Shown piece after piece: positions 24,215 to 36,671 of a stretch of DNA of 64,000 nt (the first letter of the stretch is position 1; each line of letters starts with the position of its first letter). The DNA lies in NCBI RefSeq assembly GCF_900110255.1, contig NZ_FODD01000001.1:329486-393485 (forward strand), read 5' to 3'. Origin of the DNA: Actinacidiphila rubida. GTDB taxonomy: Bacteria > Actinomycetota > Actinomycetes > Streptomycetales > Streptomycetaceae. The notes under the pieces were generated by a model. That model was given only the letters and a program-made list of their open reading frames with translations. It ran no database searches and was not told the DNA's origin. A program made the translations under genes and the position numbers.

Positions 24215-25732
24215 TCAGCCGGGGTCGGTGGTGAGGGGGAAGACGCGGGGGGCGACGAGGGCGAGGACGGCCACGGCGGCGGCCGCGGCGAGGGCGGCGC
24301 CCTCGAAGACGTGGGTGACGGCCGCGGAGACGGCGTGGCGGAGGGGTTCGGGCATGGCGGGGGCGGCGCCTGCGGCGCCGTGGAGGCCGCTGAAGGAGAC
24401 GCCGTCGCCGTGGTGGGCCAGTGTCGCGTTGGCCACCGCCCCGAACAGCGCGGCGCCCACGCTCTGCCCGAACTGCCGGCAGAAGAGGATGGACGAGGTG
24501 GCGGTGCCGCGCTGGGCGTAGCCGACGGACGACTGCACGCCCACGATCAGCGGGAGCTGGAAGACGCCGAGCGCCATGCCGAGCAGCAGCATGAGCGCCG
24601 CCGGCTGCCACGCGGGCCCGGCGAACGGCAGCAGCGGGAACGCGGCCAGCACCAGCGTCGCGCAACTCATGCCGATCAGCGCGGAGTTGCGGAAGCCGAC
24701 CCGCAGGTAGAGGCGCGGCGACAGCGCCGCGGACACCGGCCAGCTCAGCGTCATCGTGGACAGCACGAACCCGGCGGCGATCGGGCCGAGCCCCAGCACG
24801 GTCTGCGCGTACGTCGGCAGGAACACGGTCGGCGCGACCATCAGCACACCGAGCGCGCCCAGGGCCAGGTTGACCGCGACGATCGGGCGGCGCCGCCACA
24901 CCCACCCCGGGATCACCGGCTCGGCGGCCCGCCGTTCGACCAGCGCGGTCGCGCAGCCCGCGGCCCCGCTCGCCACCAGCAGGGCCAGCGTCGGCCACGA
25001 CAGCCACGGCCACGCGACCCCGCCCTGCACCAGGGCGAACAGCAGCAGCCCGCCGGACACGAACAGCCCGGCCGCGCCCGCCCAGTCGATGGTGGGCCGG
25101 ACGGCCGGCCGCTCCCGTCGCTCGGCCAGGTGCCGCACGATCAGCAGCAGGGCCGCCGCCCCGATCGGCACGTTCACCAGGAAGATCCAGCGCCAGTCCG
25201 CGTACCCGGCGAGGAAGCCGCCGAGCAGCGGCCCGGTGACCGCGGCCGTCGCCCACACCGAGGACAGCGCCGCCTGGATCCGCCCGCGCTCCTTGAGCGG
25301 GTACAGGTCCGCCGCGACGGTCTGCACCGTGCCCTGGATCGCGCCGCCGCCCAGACCCTGGACCACCCGGAAGGCGATCAGGCTGGCCATGTTCCAGGCG
25401 CCCGCGCACAGCAGCGACCCGACGAGGAACGCGGCGATGCCGACCAGCAGCACCGGCTTGCGCCCGAAGGTGTCGGCGAGCTTGCCGTACACCGGCAGCG
25501 TCACCGTCACCGCGAGCAGGTAGCCGGAGAACAGCCACGAGAAGAGGGAGAAGCCGCCGAGGTCGCCGACGATCTGCGGCACCGCGGTGGAGATGATGGT
25601 GGAGTCCATCGCGGCCAGCGCCATCGCGAGCATCAGGGCCGCGACGACCGGGCCCCTGCGGGCCGGGCGGCCGTCGCCGCGCACCGCCCGCGCGTCCGAC
25701 GTGCCCGTCGCGCCCTGCGTCCGACCGGTCAT
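24215..25732 (-). CDS. DHA2-family (EmrB/QacA-type) MFS exporter
   Basis: 505-residue proton-coupled drug exporter with 14 predicted membrane helices. It has the motif LADTFGRKPVLLVG between helices 2 and 3, the MDSTIISTAVPQI motif D1 of the 14-TM family, and motif C around ATAAVTGPLLGGFLAGYADWRWIF. The ATG at 25732 has GGGGAG upstream; 46 further codons are not membrane-protein-like. The start region has a 12-bp palindrome (25763-25774) suggesting a TetR or similar repressor, though none is adjacent. The substrate is unknown. Confidence 0.92.
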   Translation of the reverse strand: MTGRTQGATGTSDARAVRGDGRPARRGPVVAALMLAMALAAMDSTIISTAVPQIVGDLGGFSLFSWLFSGYLLAVTVTLPVYGKLADTFGRKPVLLVGIAAFLVGSLLCAGAWNMASLIAFRVVQGLGGGAIQGTVQTVAADLYPLKERGRIQAALSSVWATAAVTGPLLGGFLAGYADWRWIFLVNVPIGAAALLLIVRHLAERRERPAVRPTIDWAGAAGLFVSGGLLLFALVQGGVAWPWLSWPTLALLVASGAAGCATALVERRAAEPVIPGWVWRRRPIVAVNLALGALGVLMVAPTVFLPTYAQTVLGLGPIAAGFVLSTMTLSWPVSAALSPRLYLRVGFRNSALIGMSCATLVLAAFPLLPFAGPAWQPAALMLLLGMALGVFQLPLIVGVQSSVGYAQRGTATSSILFCRQFGQSVGAALFGAVANATLAHHGDGVSFSGLHGAAGAAPAMPEPLRHAVSAAVTHVFEGAALAAAAAVAVLALVAPRVFPLTTDPG

Positions 25733-25762
25733 CACCGCTCCCCTGCCCCGCCCTGCCCGCAT

Positions 25763-25774
25763 TCGTGTACACGA
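25763..25774. promoter_or_regulatory. 12-bp palindrome in the exporter promoter
   Basis: TCGTGTACACGA is a perfect palindrome about 30 bp upstream of the exporter start codon. A repressor operator is plausible. No regulator gene is adjacent. Confidence 0.45.
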
Positions 25775-25851
25775 CACCTTTTCACGGAGCGGTGTCCGGC
25801 GGCCCCGCCGGGTGGAGACGACCCTGAGGCCGTATGGGACCTGAGGAGCAG

Positions 25852-25991
25852 TCCCCCTAGGGGGAGGCACCTACTTGGGTCGGCCCACGGTTCCTGCTGC
25901 CGGATGACGATCCGGGCTTATGCGGTCCCTACTGTCAGAGAGCGGGCTGGGAAGCCCCGCTCCGGCGACGGGGTGGGGCTAGCCCCACCCC
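25852..25991. promoter_or_regulatory. two GC palindromes upstream of the ABC exporter
   Basis: TCCCCCTAGGGGGA (25852-25865) and a perfect 22-bp palindrome with 11-bp arms centred on CTAG (25970-25991) lie in the 385-bp divergent spacer between the exporter and the ABC operon. The first looks like a DNA-binding site of the type found near MacB-like exporters in Streptomyces; the second could be an attenuator or operator. Function is not established. Confidence 0.45.
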
Positions 25992-26117
25992 GGGAACGGA
26001 GACCCGCCCCATCGTGGCGGGCGTCCTTCTCCAGCAGTCTGGTGCGTACGCCGGAACGTACGGCTCGCACCACGCTCCACCCTCACCCTTCCCGTCCCCG
26101 TACCTCAGGAGAGACCA

Positions 26118-26906
26118 GTGACAACGGCCACGACGATTCCCACGGCTGGGGGCAGCGGAGAACGTTCGGCCGTCGCCGCTGCAGGCCGCGCGGTGACCAA
26201 GGCGTACGGCACCGGCGAGACCCGCGTCGTCGCGCTCGACGCCGTCGACGTCGACATCGCCCGCGGCCGCTTCACCGCGATCATGGGCCCCTCGGGCTCC
26301 GGCAAGTCCACGCTGATGCACTGCCTGGCGGGCCTCGACACCGTCTCCGAGGGCCGCATCTGGATCGGCGACACCGAGATCACCGGGCTGAAGGACAAGA
26401 AGCTGACCCAGCTGCGGCGGGACAAGATCGGCTTCATCTTCCAGTCGTTCAACCTGCTGCCGACGCTGAACGCGGCGGAGAACATCACGCTGCCGATGGA
26501 CATCGCCGGCCGCAGGGTCGACCGCGACTGGATGGACCGCGTGGTGGAGACCGTCGGCCTCGGCGGCCGGCTCAAGCACCGCCCCAACCAGCTGTCCGGC
26601 GGGCAGCAGCAGCGGGTGGCCGTGGCCCGCGCGCTGGCCGCCCGGCCGGAGATCATCTTCGGTGACGAGCCGACCGGCAACCTGGACTCCCGGGCGGGCG
26701 CGGAGGTCCTCGGCTTCCTGCGGCGCTCGGTCGACGAGCTGGGCCAGACCATCGTGATGGTCACCCACGACCCGGTCGCCGCCTCCTACGCCGACCGCGT
26801 CCTGTACCTGGCCGACGGCCAGATCGTGGACGAGATGGCCAACCCCACCGCCGACTCCGTGCTGGAGCGCATGAAGTCGTTCGACGGTCGCGGGAGGACG
26901 TCGTGA
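26118..26906 (+). CDS. MacB/LolD-type ABC transporter ATP-binding protein
   Basis: 262 residues. Walker A GPSGSGKST (57-65), Q-loop FIFQSFNLLPTLN, signature LSGGQQQRVAVARA (about 160), Walker B IIFGDEPTGNLDS and the H-loop VMVTHDP are all intact. The FQSFNLLPTL and EPTGNLDS motifs place it in the MacB/LolD/FtsE group. The GTG at 26118 has AGGAGAG upstream. It overlaps the permease gene (GTGA at 26903), so one transporter complex is made. MacB-type systems export peptides or antibiotics by mechanotransmission rather than transport through a channel. Confidence 0.95.
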   Translation: MTTATTIPTAGGSGERSAVAAAGRAVTKAYGTGETRVVALDAVDVDIARGRFTAIMGPSGSGKSTLMHCLAGLDTVSEGRIWIGDTEITGLKDKKLTQLRRDKIGFIFQSFNLLPTLNAAENITLPMDIAGRRVDRDWMDRVVETVGLGGRLKHRPNQLSGGQQQRVAVARALAARPEIIFGDEPTGNLDSRAGAEVLGFLRRSVDELGQTIVMVTHDPVAASYADRVLYLADGQIVDEMANPTADSVLERMKSFDGRGRTS

Positions 26907-29473
26907 CCGTCCTCAAGACCTCGGTGCGCAGCTTCTTCGCGCACAAGGGCAGAATGGCGCTCTCCGCGATCGCGGTGCTGCTCTCGGTCGCCTTCGTGTG
27001 CGGCACCCTGGTGCTCACCGACACCATGACGGCCACTTTCGACAAGCTCTTCGGCTCCACCGCCTCCGACGTCACCGTCTCGGCGAAGAAGGTCGACCAC
27101 GAGCAGAAGACCGGCATGCCCGACACCGTGCCCGCCTCGCTGCAGGACCGGCTGGCGCACGTCAGCGGCGTCGCGAAGTCCGACCCGGACGTGACGAGCA
27201 CCGACGTCACGGTCGCCGACGCGAAGAACGACAAGATCAGCCCGTCCTCCGGCGCGCCGACGATCGTCAGCAACTGGGACCCGACCGAGAGCCGCGCCGT
27301 CGAGCTGTCCTCCGGCCACCTGCCGCAGGCCGCCACCGACGCGGTGCTGGACGCCGACACGGCGAGCAAGCACCACCTGAGGATCGGCGACACGCTGCGC
27401 GTCATCGCGGCGCCCGGCGACTTCCGCCTCACCATCTCCGGCATCGTCACCTTCAAGACCACCAACCCGGGCGCGGCCGTCGTCTACGTCGACACCGCCA
27501 CCGCCCAGTCCAAGCTGCTCGGCCGGACCGACGCCTACACGGGCTTCGGCCTCACCGCGGCCAAGGGCGTCACCGACGACCAGCTGAAGGCCAACGTCAA
27601 GGCGGCCGTCGGCAGCGGCTACACGATCGACACCGCGGCCGAGACGAAGAAGAAGGACAAGGACGACGTCGGTGGCTTCCTGAACTTCATGAAGTACGCG
27701 ATGCTCGGCTTCGCCGGCATCTCCGTCCTGGTCGGCATCTTCCTGATCGTCAACACCTTCTCGATGCTGGTCGCCCAGCGGACCCGCGAGATCGGGCTGA
27801 TGCGCGCCCTCGGCTCCAGCCGCGGGCAGGTCAACCGGTCGGTGCTGATCGAGGCGGTGCTGCTCGGCGTCACCGGCTCGCTGCTGGGCATCGGCGGCGG
27901 CATCGGCATCGCCATCGGCCTGATGAACCTCATGGGCAAGGCCGGCATGAAGCTCGACACCTCCGAGCTGACGATCAAGCCCGCCACCCCGATCATCGGC
28001 CTGGTGCTCGGCGTGGTCGTCACCGTCCTCGCCGCGTACATCCCCGCCCGCCGGGCCGGGAAGATCTCCCCGATGGCCGCGCTGCGCGACGCCGGCACGC
28101 CGGCCGACGGCAGAGCGGGCCGGGTCCGGGCCGCGCTCGGCGTCCTGATCTGCGCGATCGGCGCGTTCGCCCTGATCGCCGCGGGCCAGGCCAGCAAGGC
28201 GTCGGCGGGCGGCAGCCTGCTGGGCCTGGGCGTGCTCTGCTCGCTGATCGGCTTCGTGGTGGTCGGCCCGCTGCTGGCCGGCGTCGTGGTCCGCGGGGTC
28301 AGCGCCGTGCTGCTGCGGTTCTTCGGCCCCATGGGCCGGCTCGCCGAGCGCAACGCGCTGCGCAACCCGCGCCGCACCGGAGCCACCGCCTCCGCGCTGA
28401 TGATCGGCCTGGCCCTGGTCGCCGGCCTGTCGGTGGTCGGCTCCTCGATGGTGGCCTCCGCCGACGACCAGCTCGACAAGTCGGTCGGCGCGGACTTCAT
28501 CATCACCAGCGGCGGCAACGGCAACCAGCCGATCACGCCGGCCGAGAAGGCCGCGCTCAAGCAGGCCCACGACGTCGAGCGGTTCACCGACTACACCGTC
28601 GTCAACGCGGCGATCACCACGCCCAAGGGCAAGGTGATCAACGGCGACCTGAGCGCCGCGGACCCGAGCTACGCCGACGACCTGCGGCTGGACACCACCG
28701 CGGGCAGGCTGTCCGACGCGTACGGCACGAACGCCATGTCCGTGCCGGAGGGCTGGGCCAAGACCAACGGCGTGCAGGTCGGCGATCAGCTGAAGGTCGT
28801 GATGACCGGCGGCCGCCCCGCCAGCCTGAAGGTCGCCGCGATCACCAGCGACGACACGACGATCGAGCACGGCTCGATGTTCACCAACATCGCCACCGCC
28901 CGCAGCTACCTGCCCGCGGACAAGATGCCGGCCGACTTCATGCTCTTCGGCAAGGCCGTGAGCGGCAAGCAGGACGCCGCCTACGCCTCGCTCAAGGCGG
29001 CGGTGAAGAACTACCCGGAGATCGACGTCCGCGACCAGGCCGACTACAAGAACCTCATTCACAAGCAGGTCAACCAGCTGCTCTACATGATCTACGTGCT
29101 GCTGCTGCTGGCGATCATCGTGGCGGTGCTGGGCGTGGTGAACACGCTGGCCCTGTCGGTGGTCGAGCGCACCCGGGAGATCGGCCTGATGCGGGCGATC
29201 GGCACCTCGCGCCGCCAGATGCGGCGGATGATCCGGCTGGAGTCCGTGGTCATCGCCCTGTTCGGCGCGCTGGTGGGCGTGGGCCTGGGCCTCGGCTGGG
29301 GCGCGACCGGGCAGCGGGTGCTGGCCTCGCAGGGTCTGGGCATCCTGCAGATCCCGTGGGGCACGATCATCGTGGTCTTCATCGGGTCCGCGGTCGTCGG
29401 CCTGCTGGCCGCGCTCCTCCCCGCCTTCCGGGCGGGCCGGATGAACGTGCTGAACGCCATCGCGACGGACTGA
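26903..29473 (+). CDS. MacB/FtsX-type ABC transporter permease (fused double module)
   Basis: 856 residues. There are two FtsX-like modules: an N-terminal helix (about 15-35), a large extracytoplasmic domain, then helices at about 258-280, 310-340 and 370-390. Two linking helices follow (about 412-470). The second module has an outside domain and helices near 725-745, 770-800 and 818-842. RTREIGLMRALGSSRGQV and RTREIGLMRAIGTSRRQM mark the cytoplasmic coupling loop of each half, which confirms internal duplication. It is translationally coupled to the ATPase. Exported substrate unknown; Streptomyces relatives are often linked to antimicrobial stress. Confidence 0.93.
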   Translation: MTVLKTSVRSFFAHKGRMALSAIAVLLSVAFVCGTLVLTDTMTATFDKLFGSTASDVTVSAKKVDHEQKTGMPDTVPASLQDRLAHVSGVAKSDPDVTSTDVTVADAKNDKISPSSGAPTIVSNWDPTESRAVELSSGHLPQAATDAVLDADTASKHHLRIGDTLRVIAAPGDFRLTISGIVTFKTTNPGAAVVYVDTATAQSKLLGRTDAYTGFGLTAAKGVTDDQLKANVKAAVGSGYTIDTAAETKKKDKDDVGGFLNFMKYAMLGFAGISVLVGIFLIVNTFSMLVAQRTREIGLMRALGSSRGQVNRSVLIEAVLLGVTGSLLGIGGGIGIAIGLMNLMGKAGMKLDTSELTIKPATPIIGLVLGVVVTVLAAYIPARRAGKISPMAALRDAGTPADGRAGRVRAALGVLICAIGAFALIAAGQASKASAGGSLLGLGVLCSLIGFVVVGPLLAGVVVRGVSAVLLRFFGPMGRLAERNALRNPRRTGATASALMIGLALVAGLSVVGSSMVASADDQLDKSVGADFIITSGGNGNQPITPAEKAALKQAHDVERFTDYTVVNAAITTPKGKVINGDLSAADPSYADDLRLDTTAGRLSDAYGTNAMSVPEGWAKTNGVQVGDQLKVVMTGGRPASLKVAAITSDDTTIEHGSMFTNIATARSYLPADKMPADFMLFGKAVSGKQDAAYASLKAAVKNYPEIDVRDQADYKNLIHKQVNQLLYMIYVLLLLAIIVAVLGVVNTLALSVVERTREIGLMRAIGTSRRQMRRMIRLESVVIALFGALVGVGLGLGWGATGQRVLASQGLGILQIPWGTIIVVFIGSAVVGLLAALLPAFRAGRMNVLNAIATD

Positions 29474-29532
29474 CGGACTGACCGGCGGCTCGTCCGCGGT
29501 AAGGGCCACGCCCGTACCGTCCGTACCCCTCC

Positions 29533-29573
29533 CCGGCGGCCCCGGAGCGCACCTCGCGCCCCGGGGCCGCCGG
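29533..29573. terminator. terminator hairpin of the ABC operon
   Basis: 13-bp perfect arms (29533-29545 and 29561-29573) after the permease stop. The mfd promoter probably follows, with TACGCT at 29651-29656 as a -10 candidate. The remainder of the 251-bp spacer holds no recognisable gene. Confidence 0.75.
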
Positions 29574-29724
29574 CGCGTCCGCCGCGGCCCTTCGGGGCCG
29601 GTCCCGCGGCCCGGCGGGACGGGACGCGCCCGCCGGGCGCCGCGGCGTCGTACGCTGGACGCACCCCCGGCCCGTGACACGTGTCGGGCGGTTCGCGTTG
29701 CCCCCACACCCCCCTGGGACGGAA

Positions 29725-33267
<3,543 letters not shown>

Positions 33268-33324
33268 CGCCTCGCACGGTCGCACGCGGCCGCGCTCGAT
33301 CACGTACGGCCGCGCTCGATCACG

Positions 33325-33374
33325 CACGCGGCACGAGCCGGGTCCGGGATGCCGGACCCGGCTCGTGCCGCGTG
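33325..33374. terminator. strong bidirectional terminator after mfd
   Basis: Perfect 22-bp stem with a 6-nt loop between convergent mfd and the surface-protein gene. A 17-bp direct repeat (33288-33304 and 33308-33324) lies just before it. Confidence 0.85.
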
Positions 33375-33408
33375 GGGACGGCACCGTGCGCCGTCGCGGC
33401 CGCCCGGT

Positions 33409-34293
33409 TCAGCGGTGGGCGCGGCGCCCGCGGCCCAGCGCCACGGCTCCCGCTCCCGCGGCGACCGCGGCGGCGCCCAGGCCGGCCAGCACGGGCATCG
33501 CGCTGTCCGCACCGGTCGCCGCGAGCTGCGGGCCGGGCGCCGAGGTGGTGGCGGTGCCGGACGGTGCGGCGGCCCCCGACGGCGTGCTGCCGGTCGTGCT
33601 GACGGTCGGGGCGGCCGTCGGGCTGTGCGTCGGTGACGCGGTCGGCGTGGCGGTCGGCGAGGTGGTGCTCCCGGCCTGCTCGATGACGTAGCCCTCCATG
33701 CCGCTGGAGTCGCCCGCGCAGTCCACCGTCTTCCCGGTGTCGCGGTAGGTGTAGCGGTCGGCGAAGAGCCCCTCGAAGGACAACTCGCCGTCGCGCGCGA
33801 GCTTCGGCACGTCCGCGCTGATCTCGAACCGCAGGTGGTAGGTGCGGGTGGCGCCGGGTGCCAGGTCGTGCAGGACGTCGGCGCGGCCGGAGCTGCCACC
33901 GCTCAGCGTGGTCCACGCGCCGCCGGCGTCCTGCACCTGGACGGTGGCGTACGGGCCGAGTGCCGGGTCGCCGTCGCCGTCGGTCTCCCGCCACGCGCTG
34001 CCGAAGGCGACGACGACGGGCAGGGTGGTGCCGCCGATGTTGTGCAGGGTCCCGGTCGCCTCGTGCCAGCCGTCGCCGGCCACCACGACCTTGGGCACGC
34101 CCTGCACGTCGGCCCGCAGGCTGTTCTGCTCGTAGTCGCCGTAGGCCGTGGACACGTCCGCGCAGGACGGCAGGGTGGTCGGGTCCGACGGGTCTGGCGC
34201 GGTGTCCGCGCGGGCCGGACCCGCGGCCAGCAGCAGGGCGGGGGCGAGGGCGGCGGCGGTGGCCGCGGCGGCGGTGGCTCGGCGGATGCGCAT
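33409..34293 (-). CDS. secreted surface protein with LAxTG sorting motif
   Basis: 294 residues. The signal peptide (MRIRRATAAAATAAALAPALLLAAGPARA) is followed by an Ig-like beta domain (about 45-215: HNIGGTTLPVVVAFGSAW, VQVQDAGGAWTTL, TYHLRFEISADVP). A Thr/Ser/Pro-rich wall-spanning stretch follows. Then comes LAATGAD (about 256), a hydrophobic helix and a basic tail RGRRAHR. LAxTG is the motif used by Streptomyces class E sortases, so covalent wall attachment is likely. It is divergent from the chitinase; shared control is possible. No sortase gene is nearby. The ATG at 34293 begins the signal peptide. Binding partner unknown. Confidence 0.87.
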   Translation of the reverse strand: MRIRRATAAAATAAALAPALLLAAGPARADTAPDPSDPTTLPSCADVSTAYGDYEQNSLRADVQGVPKVVVAGDGWHEATGTLHNIGGTTLPVVVAFGSAWRETDGDGDPALGPYATVQVQDAGGAWTTLSGGSSGRADVLHDLAPGATRTYHLRFEISADVPKLARDGELSFEGLFADRYTYRDTGKTVDCAGDSSGMEGYVIEQAGSTTSPTATPTASPTHSPTAAPTVSTTGSTPSGAAAPSGTATTSAPGPQLAATGADSAMPVLAGLGAAAVAAGAGAVALGRGRRAHR

Positions 34294-34427
34294 CGGTTCT
34301 GGTCGGCCTCTCGGGACGTATGCCAGGTGAACAACGGGCGAGGTGAGCGTGAACTCAGACCGGCCGTGCCCGCCAAAGGTTGTGCCGCGCGGGCGAGGTG
34401 AACGCGCTCTCAGGGACCGGAGCCCGC

Positions 34428-34460
34428 ATTGGTCTGGACTATTGACAGGTCCATACCAAT
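34428..34460 (+). promoter_or_regulatory. chitinase promoter with dre-like direct repeats
   Basis: ATTGGTCTGGACTATT (34428-34443) resembles the DasR dre site and overlaps TTGACA (34442-34447), a consensus -35. AGGTCCATACCA directly follows as a second repeat. Paired 12-bp direct repeats of this kind are known in Streptomyces chitinase promoters and give N-acetylglucosamine control and glucose repression. Confidence 0.7.
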
Positions 34461-34521
34461 GCGCTGGAGTGGGCACCGCCCCCACGCACCCCCCACTCAA
34501 CCCCCCGCAAGGAGTGGTCAC

Positions 34522-35616
34522 ATGTCCAGACAGCGGATCGTCGCGCTACTGGCCGCGCTCGTCGCGGTCGTGGGCCTCGCGGTCCTCGTGCCGATGGCCT
34601 CCACCGCCTCCGCCGCCACCTGCGCCGCGCCGTGGAACTCCTCCTCGGTGTACACCGGCGGCATGGCCGCCTCGTACAACGGCCACAACTGGTCCGCGAA
34701 GTGGTGGACGCAGGGCGAGACGCCCGGCGCCGCCGACGTCTGGGCCGACCAGGGCGGTTGCGACGGCTCCTCCGGCGGCACCGGCGGCACCACCGGCGGG
34801 TCGGGCGGCTGCAACTACCCGGCCTGGGCCGCGGGACGCTCCTACGTCGCCGGCGACATCGTGCAGTACACCAACGGCCTGTTCTACGTCGCCACGCACG
34901 ACAACCCGGGCTACGACCCGACGATCAGCACCTGGTACTGGAGCCCGTACACCTGCACCGGCGGCGGCACCGGCGGCACCACCCCGCCGCCCAGCGGCGG
35001 ATTCGTGGTTACCGAGGCGCAGTTCGACCAGATCTTCCCGAACCGGAACTCCTTCTACACCTACAGCGGGCTGACCGCCGCGCTCAGCGCCTACCCGGGC
35101 TTCGCCACGACCGGCAGCGACACGGTCAGGAAGCAGGAGGCCGCGGCCTTCCTCGCCAACGTCGACCACGAGACCGGCGGCCTGGTGTACGTCGTCGAGC
35201 AGAACACCGCCAACTACCCGACGTACTGCGACTGGAGCCAGTCCTACGGCTGCCCGGCGGGCCAGGCCGCCTACTACGGCCGCGGCCCGATCCAGCTGAG
35301 CTGGAACTTCAACTACAAGGCGGCCGGCGACGCCCTGGGCATCGACCTGCTGGACAACCCCAACCTCGTCCAGACCGACGCGGCGGTCTCCTGGAAGACC
35401 GGGCTCTGGTACTGGAACACCCAGACCGGCCCCGGCACCATGACCCCGCACAACGCGATGGTCAACGGCGCCGGCTTCGGGGAGACGATCCGCAGCATCA
35501 ACGGCAGCATCGAGTGCAACGGCGGCAACCCCGCCGAGGTCCAGGACCGGGTCAACGACTACCAGTCCATCACGTCGATCCTCGGCGTCCCGGCGGGCGG
35601 CAACCTGTCCTGCTGA
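34522..35616 (+). CDS. secreted GH19 chitinase with two carbohydrate-binding modules
   Basis: 364 residues. The signal peptide ends near ASTASA. A short chitin-binding-like module (about 34-80, SVYTGGMAASYNGHNWSAKWWTQGE) and a CBM5/12 module (about 97-145, AWAAGRSYVAGDIVQYTNGLFYVA) are separated by Gly/Thr linkers. A GH19 catalytic domain (about 163-364) follows. H216-E217-T-G-G and E226 give two acidic catalytic residues nine apart, as in short bacterial GH19 enzymes. YYGRGPIQLSWNFNY and the C-terminal SINGSIECNGG also fit. The ATG has AAGGAG upstream. Hydrolyses chitin outside the cell with inversion. Confidence 0.95.
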   Translation: MSRQRIVALLAALVAVVGLAVLVPMASTASAATCAAPWNSSSVYTGGMAASYNGHNWSAKWWTQGETPGAADVWADQGGCDGSSGGTGGTTGGSGGCNYPAWAAGRSYVAGDIVQYTNGLFYVATHDNPGYDPTISTWYWSPYTCTGGGTGGTTPPPSGGFVVTEAQFDQIFPNRNSFYTYSGLTAALSAYPGFATTGSDTVRKQEAAAFLANVDHETGGLVYVVEQNTANYPTYCDWSQSYGCPAGQAAYYGRGPIQLSWNFNYKAAGDALGIDLLDNPNLVQTDAAVSWKTGLWYWNTQTGPGTMTPHNAMVNGAGFGETIRSINGSIECNGGNPAEVQDRVNDYQSITSILGVPAGGNLSC

Positions 35617-35633
35617 GCGGCCCCGCGGCCGGT

Positions 35634-35668
35634 CCCGCGCGCCCCGTCCCCATGGCGGGGCGCGCGGG
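35634..35668 (+). terminator. chitinase terminator
   Basis: 13-bp perfect arms (35634-35646 and 35656-35668) shortly after the chitinase stop. Confidence 0.75.
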
Positions 35669-35681
35669 ATCCGGACCGCGT

Positions 35682-35687
35682 TAGGGT
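35682..35687 (+). promoter_or_regulatory. -10 box for a leaderless PD40 gene
   Basis: TAGGGT lies six bases upstream of the GTG at 35694, and no ribosome binding site is present, so transcription probably starts at the start codon. It begins only 14 bp after the terminator stem. Confidence 0.5.
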
Positions 35688-35693
35688 GCGCAG

Positions 35694-36671
35694 GTGACGA
35701 TCACCGCAGCGGGAACCAACGTCCGTCCGCTCGCTCCGGGCCAGCGCGCGCGGCTCCTCGTCGGCGACGTCGACGGCGGCCCCGCCCGGCTGGTGCACGA
35801 GACCACCGGCAGTGCCCTGGAAGCGCCCAACTGGACGCCGGACGGCCGCTGGCTGGTCTTCAACCAGGACGGGCTGCTGCTGCGGATCGCGGCGGACGCC
35901 GCACCCGGGCGCGGCCCCGGCCCCGAGGTCATCGCCACCGGCGGCATCACCGACGCCAACAACGACCACGTGCTCTCGCCCGACGGCCGCACCCTCTACC
36001 TGTCCGCGGGCGACGGCCACATCCACGCCGTGCCGTTCGGGGGCGGCGAGCCGCGCCGGGTCACCAACCCGCCCGCGCCCGGCGACGGCAAGGCCCACCC
36101 CTTCCGCCACTTCCTGCACGGCGTCTCGCCCGACGGGCGCACGCTGGCCTACGTGGGCGTCGAGCCGTTCGGCGGCGACGACTGGGGCTACCGCAACATC
36201 TACACGTTGCCGGCCGCCGGCGGCCCCGACGTCCGCCTCACCGACACCTCGGCCCCCTCCGACGGGCCCGAGTTCAGCCCGGACGGCGCCTGGATCTACT
36301 TCAACTCCGAACTGGAGTCGGCGATCGAGGGCCACGCGCAGCTCTTCCGGATGCGCCCCGACGGCACCGGCCTGACGCGCCTGACCGGCGACGACCGCGT
36401 CAACTGGTTCCCGCACCTGTCACCCGACGGCCGCCACCTGCTCTACCTCAGCTTCCCGCCGGGCACCGAGGGCCACCCCGCCGACCGCGACGTGATCCTT
36501 CGCCTGATGGACCCCGACGGCGGCGCCCCGCGCGACCTGGTGGCCTTCCCCGGCGGCCAGGGCAGCCTCAACGTGAACAGCTGGGCGCCCGACAGCCGGC
36601 ACTTCGCGTACGTCGACTACCCGCTCGGCGCGGCGGACGCGGGCCCCGCCGCGCCGCCGCCGCTCTCCTAG
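35694..36671 (+). CDS. TolB-like PD40 beta-propeller protein
   Basis: 325 residues built from repeated PD40 blades. Each has an SPDGRTLxY or TPDGRWLVF type motif: near residues 45, 100, 148, 203 and 245, plus APDSRHFAYVDY near the end. No signal peptide or lipobox is visible, so it is probably cytoplasmic, unlike periplasmic TolB. Related proteins were once annotated as TolB or as peptidase-associated propellers. The start is leaderless. Its stop overlaps that of the convergent DUF2079 gene by 4 bp. Role unknown. Confidence 0.83.
   Translation: MTITAAGTNVRPLAPGQRARLLVGDVDGGPARLVHETTGSALEAPNWTPDGRWLVFNQDGLLLRIAADAAPGRGPGPEVIATGGITDANNDHVLSPDGRTLYLSAGDGHIHAVPFGGGEPRRVTNPPAPGDGKAHPFRHFLHGVSPDGRTLAYVGVEPFGGDDWGYRNIYTLPAAGGPDVRLTDTSAPSDGPEFSPDGAWIYFNSELESAIEGHAQLFRMRPDGTGLTRLTGDDRVNWFPHLSPDGRHLLYLSFPPGTEGHPADRDVILRLMDPDGGAPRDLVAFPGGQGSLNVNSWAPDSRHFAYVDYPLGAADAGPAAPPPLS

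Noticed and set aside
29674..29724. 17-codon N-terminal extension of mfd
   Set aside because: The ATG at 29725 has a ribosome binding site and the expected family start; the extension is not conserved-looking.
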